DNA of 64,000 nucleotides from Geobacter sp. AOG1. Lineage in GTDB: Bacteria > Desulfobacterota > Desulfuromonadia > Geobacterales > Geobacteraceae. Within the stretch, counting starts at the first letter, position 1. Every line of letters starts with the position of its first letter. A program made the position numbers and the translations under genes. Positions 60,579 through 64,000 of the stretch are shown here, piece after piece. Under the pieces are notes generated by a model. The model was not told the origin of the DNA, ran no database searches, and was given only the letters and a program-made list of their open reading frames with translations. The stretch covers positions 1,500,513 to 1,564,512 of the forward strand of contig NZ_BLIZ01000001.1 in NCBI RefSeq assembly GCF_019972315.1. The letters run 5' to 3'.

Positions 60579-61483
60579 CAAGCGGGCTGGCGAGCCTCCT
60601 GCGGGAGAGGCTGCGCGGCCAGGTGCTCGAAAACGAGCTTCTGGCGCGGCATACCTCCCTGAAGGTGGGAGGGACGGCCGATATTTTCGCCGTTCCGGCG
60701 GACCGCGACGACCTCCAGGCACTGCTGGCAATCCTCTCGGAGCGGAAAACCCCATACCTGCTCATCGGCGGTGGGTACAACCTGCTGGTGCGGGATGGCG
60801 GCATCCGCGGGGTGGTCATCTCCCTGGCTCGGCTGACGGCCCTCGAACCGCTCCCCGGCAACCGTCTCGACGTGGAGGCAGGGGTTACCAACCGGCAGCT
60901 AGTGAGCTTCTGCCGGGAACGGGGACTGGCCGGAGCGGAGTTTCTCGCCGGCATTCCGGGGACCGTCGGCGGCGCCCTCGCCATGAACGCGGGGGCCCAC
61001 GGCGGGGCGATCCTGGAACTGGTAGTGAGTCTGACAACCCTGTGCCAGGGGAAGGTCGTCACCAGGGGGCGGACCGACCTCAATTACGGATACCGCCATC
61101 TGGAACTGGCCCCCGGCGAGATCATCCTCGGGGCAATGCTGCAACTGGCGACCGGAGACCCGGCTGCCCTTGCCGAGCGGATGGACGGTTACCTGGCCCA
61201 TCGCCGCCAGCACCAGAACGTCGGCTTTCCCAATGCGGGGTCGTTCTTCAAGAATCCTCCCGGCGAGCAGGCCTGGCGCCTCATCGAGCAGGCAGGATTG
61301 CGAGGGTACCGGGTGGGGGGAGCGCAGGTGTCCGAAGTCCACACCAATTTCCTCGTCAACACCGGCGGGGCGACGGCCGCAGATTTCCTCGAACTGGCAC
61401 GGATCATCAAGGTGCGGGTCAAGGAACAGTGCGGGGTGGAGCTTGCAGAAGAAGTGCGAATCGTCGGACAAAACGGGGACTAG
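60575..61483 (+). CDS. murB: UDP-N-acetylenolpyruvoylglucosamine reductase
   Basis: 302 aa from a TTG start (reading [16 protein letters not shown]) that overlaps the murC stop as TTGA; GCAGGAAG lies upstream. [16 protein letters not shown] binds FAD, GSGYNLL-like [32 protein letters not shown] and [10 protein letters not shown] (catalytic Ser in this last block) define MurB of the short, type II form. Reduces enolpyruvyl-UDP-GlcNAc to UDP-MurNAc. Confidence 0.96.
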   Translation: MTSGLASLLRERLRGQVLENELLARHTSLKVGGTADIFAVPADRDDLQALLAILSERKTPYLLIGGGYNLLVRDGGIRGVVISLARLTALEPLPGNRLDVEAGVTNRQLVSFCRERGLAGAEFLAGIPGTVGGALAMNAGAHGGAILELVVSLTTLCQGKVVTRGRTDLNYGYRHLELAPGEIILGAMLQLATGDPAALAERMDGYLAHRRQHQNVGFPNAGSFFKNPPGEQAWRLIEQAGLRGYRVGGAQVSEVHTNFLVNTGGATAADFLELARIIKVRVKEQCGVELAEEVRIVGQNGD

Positions 61484-61495
61484 GGACTGGGGAAT
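61475..61495. repeat. Three GGGGACT-type heptamers at the murB-ddl junction
   Basis: GGGGACT-AGGGACT-GGGGAAT in 7-bp register (61475-61495). The first heptamer supplies the murB stop region and the last overlaps the first possible ddl ATG, so the repeat is at the gene boundary. Confidence 0.6.
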
Positions 61496-61505
61496 GGTAC
61501 AACCT

Positions 61506-62441
61506 ATGACTGTGGAAGAATTAAAAACAAAGAAAATCGGCGTCCTCTTCGGCGGGCTCTCCGCAGAGCGTGAGGTGTCCCTGAAAAGCGGTGCCGCCGT
61601 CCATGGCGCGCTTCAGTCCCGGGGGTACCATGCCGTCACCATCGACGTCGGACGCGATCTGGCCCAGGCGCTGGAGCGGGAGCGGGTGGAGGTGGCGTTT
61701 ATCTGTCTTCACGGCCGTTATGGCGAGGATGGGGCGGTGCAGGGTCTGCTGGAGCTGATGGGGATTCCCTATACCGGTTCCGGTGTCCTGGCGAGCGCCC
61801 TGGCCATGAACAAGATATTCGCCAAGCAGGTCTTTGCCGCAAGCGGCCTGACCGTGGCCTCGTACCAGGTTCTGCGGCGTGGGGAGAAAGCGGACCTCGC
61901 GGGGCTTGGATTCGGCTTCCCCCTCGTGGTTAAGCCCTCCCAGGAGGGGTCGTCGGTTGGGGTAAGCATCGTTAAAAACGCGGAAAGCATGCCGGCGGCC
62001 CTTGCCGAGGCGTTTCGCTACGACGGGGAAATCCTCCTGGAACAGTTCATCAAGGGGCGGGAGATCCAGGTCGGCATCCTGGACGACCATGCCATGGGGG
62101 CCATCGAGATCGTGCCGAAGAACGAGTTTTACGATTTCGAGGCCAAGTACACGGAGGGGATGGCGGAACATATCTGCCCGCCGGTCCTTTCCCGGGAGGT
62201 ATACCGTAACCTGCTGGCACAGGGGGAGACGGCCCACCGTGCCCTCGGCTGTTCCGGGTACAGCCGGGTCGATTTCCTGGTGACCGAGGAGGGGGCGTGT
62301 TATCTCCTGGAAGTCAACACCCTGCCGGGGATGACTGCACTCTCCCTTCTGCCGGAAATTGCCCAGAAAGAGGCAGGGATCGCTTTCGGAGAACTGGTTG
62401 AGCGGATAGCCTGCGGCGCCGCTCTGAAAATAAACGGGTAG
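61506..62441 (+). CDS. ddl: D-alanine--D-alanine ligase
   Basis: 311 aa from [21 protein letters not shown]. An in-frame ATG four codons upstream (61494) is possible, since the repeat GGGG lies just before it. ATP-grasp fold: [35 protein letters not shown], and [21 protein letters not shown] with the Mg ligands. Makes D-Ala-D-Ala for MurF. Confidence 0.97.
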   Translation: MTVEELKTKKIGVLFGGLSAEREVSLKSGAAVHGALQSRGYHAVTIDVGRDLAQALERERVEVAFICLHGRYGEDGAVQGLLELMGIPYTGSGVLASALAMNKIFAKQVFAASGLTVASYQVLRRGEKADLAGLGFGFPLVVKPSQEGSSVGVSIVKNAESMPAALAEAFRYDGEILLEQFIKGREIQVGILDDHAMGAIEIVPKNEFYDFEAKYTEGMAEHICPPVLSREVYRNLLAQGETAHRALGCSGYSRVDFLVTEEGACYLLEVNTLPGMTALSLLPEIAQKEAGIAFGELVERIACGAALKING

Positions 62442-62465
62442 AAACAGCCCCTACAGTGACAAACT

Positions 62466-63287
62466 ATGCGTGACCTGCACAAAAAAAAACCGAGGGTGGC
62501 GCCGAAGAACCGGCTGAAGAAGCCGCCCCGGCCCCCCATAAACTTCCGGGCCATCTTCAAGAAGGTGTCCCGGGCCGGCGGTATCGTGCTGGCGGGTGCG
62601 CTGGTCGTGGTAATCGTCTACCAGGTTCACGGCGTGGTGTCCCGGACCACCTTTCTCCGCCTGGAGCGGATTGAAGTTTCCCCCCTCACCCGGCTGACAC
62701 GGGAGGAGGTCATCGACCAGGCCGGGGTGAAACCGGGCGACGGAATGCTCGGGCTGCGGTTGCGGCGCATCGGTGAGATGCTGGCGAAAAACCCCTGGGT
62801 CGAGAAGGTCAAGGTCCGGCGCTATTTCCCCCACACTCTGGCCATCGAGGTTGTTGAGCGGGAGCCGGTGGCGGTGGTCAACATGGGGTTTCTCTACTAC
62901 CTGGACAAGCGAGGCGATGTCTTCAAACCCCTCACTGTCGGTGACCGCCTGGATTATCCCGTCGTTACCGGTGTTACGGAGGACGATCTGAGCAAGGACC
63001 CCGCAGGGAGCAAGGCCGCACTTCAGGGGGCCATCGAATTGATGGGGGTGCTCGCCAAGGGGTCGGTGTTCCGGCTGACGGACGTGTCGGAGATCCATTT
63101 CGACAAGGGATTCGGGTATACCCTCTTCACGGCCCAGGGTGGGGTGCCGGTCCGGCTGGGAAATGGTTCCCACGGGGAGAAGCTGGCACGGCTGGCGAGA
63201 ATTTACGGAGACCTTCGGGCCCAGCTGCCCGGCCTGCAGTACATAGACCTGGACTACAACGACAAGATCATCGTGAAAAAGGGATAA
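62466..63287 (+). CDS. ftsQ: Cell division protein FtsQ
   Basis: 273 aa. A long Lys/Pro/Arg-rich cytosolic N-terminus, one membrane helix ([21 protein letters not shown], about 38-57), then the POTRA domain ([20 protein letters not shown], in part; [22 protein letters not shown]) and the FtsQ beta domain. Scaffolds FtsL/FtsB in the divisome. 24 bp after ddl. Confidence 0.94.
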   Translation: MRDLHKKKPRVAPKNRLKKPPRPPINFRAIFKKVSRAGGIVLAGALVVVIVYQVHGVVSRTTFLRLERIEVSPLTRLTREEVIDQAGVKPGDGMLGLRLRRIGEMLAKNPWVEKVKVRRYFPHTLAIEVVEREPVAVVNMGFLYYLDKRGDVFKPLTVGDRLDYPVVTGVTEDDLSKDPAGSKAALQGAIELMGVLAKGSVFRLTDVSEIHFDKGFGYTLFTAQGGVPVRLGNGSHGEKLARLARIYGDLRAQLPGLQYIDLDYNDKIIVKKG

Positions 63288-63298
63288 GGGGGGTGGAT

Positions 63299-64000
63299 AT
63301 GACATCAGGGAGACGGGACAACATTATCGTAGGCCTCGACATCGGGACTACCAAGATCTGTGCCATCGTCGGCAACCTGTCGGAGGACGGACTCGACATC
63401 ATCGGTATCGGCACGAGTCCGTCGCGGGGATTGCGCAAGGGAGTGGTCATCAACATCGAGAGTACCGTGGCCTCCATCAGGAAAGCGGTGGAAGAAGCGG
63501 AACTCATGGCTGGCTGCGAGATCAAGTCGGTGTATGCCGGTATCGCCGGAGGACACATCAAGGGGTTCAACTCCCAGGGAATCATCGCCATCAAGAACCG
63601 CGAGGTGTCGCCGGAGGACGTGAAGCGGGTCATCGACGCCGCCAAGGCGATCGCCATTCCCATGGACCGGGAAGTGATCCACATCCTCCCCCAGGAGTTC
63701 ATCATCGACGACCAGGACGGCATCCGCGAGCCCCTCGGCATGAGCGGGGTCCGGCTGGAGGCCAAGGTGCACATCGTCACCGGCGCGGTGGCCAGCGCCC
63801 AGAACATCATCAAGTCATGCAACCGGGCCGGCCTTGACGTGGCCGACATCGTCCTGGAGCAACTCGCCTCTTCCGAGGCGGTCCTCTCCGCCGACGAAAA
63901 AGAACTGGGGGTGGCGCTGGTGGACATCGGCGGTGGCACCACCGACATCGCCATCTTCGTGGACGGCGCCATCAAGCATACGTCGGTCCTCTCCCTGGGC
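63299..64000 (+). CDS. ftsA: Cell division protein FtsA (partial, runs off right edge)
   Basis: 234 codons visible, no stop; FtsA is normally about 410 aa. Actin fold: IIVGLDIGTTKICAIVG (10-26) is phosphate loop 1, the 1C domain follows (SVYAGIAGGHIKGFNSQG), and LGVALVDIGGGTTDIAIFVDG (about 205-225) is phosphate loop 2. The membrane-targeting helix would lie beyond the window. Tethers FtsZ to the membrane; ftsZ is expected next. Confidence 0.97.
   Translation, partial: MTSGRRDNIIVGLDIGTTKICAIVGNLSEDGLDIIGIGTSPSRGLRKGVVINIESTVASIRKAVEEAELMAGCEIKSVYAGIAGGHIKGFNSQGIIAIKNREVSPEDVKRVIDAAKAIAIPMDREVIHILPQEFIIDDQDGIREPLGMSGVRLEAKVHIVTGAVASAQNIIKSCNRAGLDVADIVLEQLASSEAVLSADEKELGVALVDIGGGTTDIAIFVDGAIKHTSVLSLG

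Overview
The window is a high-GC chromosomal segment from a Geobacter-type bacterium (Desulfuromonadota, Geobacteraceae-like). The evidence is a tetraheme cytochrome / FeS / NrfD menaquinol-oxidoreductase module of the Cbc type, an Ech-hydrogenase-related (Ehr) membrane complex, a short-form HisG, and a complete division and cell wall (dcw) cluster in the usual Gram-negative order. Assignments rest on motif reading, not on database searches.

Layout. 1-4.8 kb: two divergent, paralogous NAD(P)-binding proteins, ElbB, a small outer-membrane barrel and a small membrane protein. 4.8-7.3 kb (minus strand): the three-gene Cbc-like quinol oxidoreductase. 7.5-10.8 kb (minus): a DUF2339 membrane protein, a beta-carbonic anhydrase and a Dabb-domain protein. 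10.9-22.8 kb (minus): an operon led by an HTH-EIIA regulator and encoding the Ehr complex. Its last gene, the small subunit ehrS, is separated from the rest by about 3.4 kb of four unrelated genes. Those genes are bounded by attC-like sites whose ends match cassette by cassette, so I read the block as a small integron-type cassette array without an integrase (a CALIN).

23-36 kb (plus): housekeeping genes rho, rpmE, thyX, a DUF1385 protein, prfA, prmC and murA, then the histidine genes hisG-D-B-H-A-F-E. 36-41 kb: the macromolecular synthesis group rpsU-yqeY-cvpA-dnaG-rpoD. 41-47.5 kb: ybaK, a divergent sirtuin, an RNA methyltransferase, a CAU tRNA, a Nif3-like protein, a coiled-coil zinc-ribbon protein, RNase P RNA and two small conserved proteins. 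47.7-64 kb: the dcw operon from a consensus promoter with 10-bp-phased MraZ-type boxes: mraZ-rsmH-ftsL-ftsI-murE-murF-mraY-murD-ftsW-murG-murC-murB-ddl-ftsQ-ftsA (cut by the right edge).

Two kinds of structure are not explained by the genes. One is the cassette array inside the ehr operon, with a transposon-like hairpin sitting in one of its attC sites. The other is a family of seven roughly 120-140-bp imperfect palindromes. Every copy starts within about 30 bp of a stop codon (after the DUF2339 gene, ehrC, rho, thyX, murA, hisG and the zinc-ribbon gene), and most share a core close to GGCGTAGC-NNN-GCTACGCC. Shorter GC-rich heptamer tandems also recur, one of them inside the ehrS coding region.
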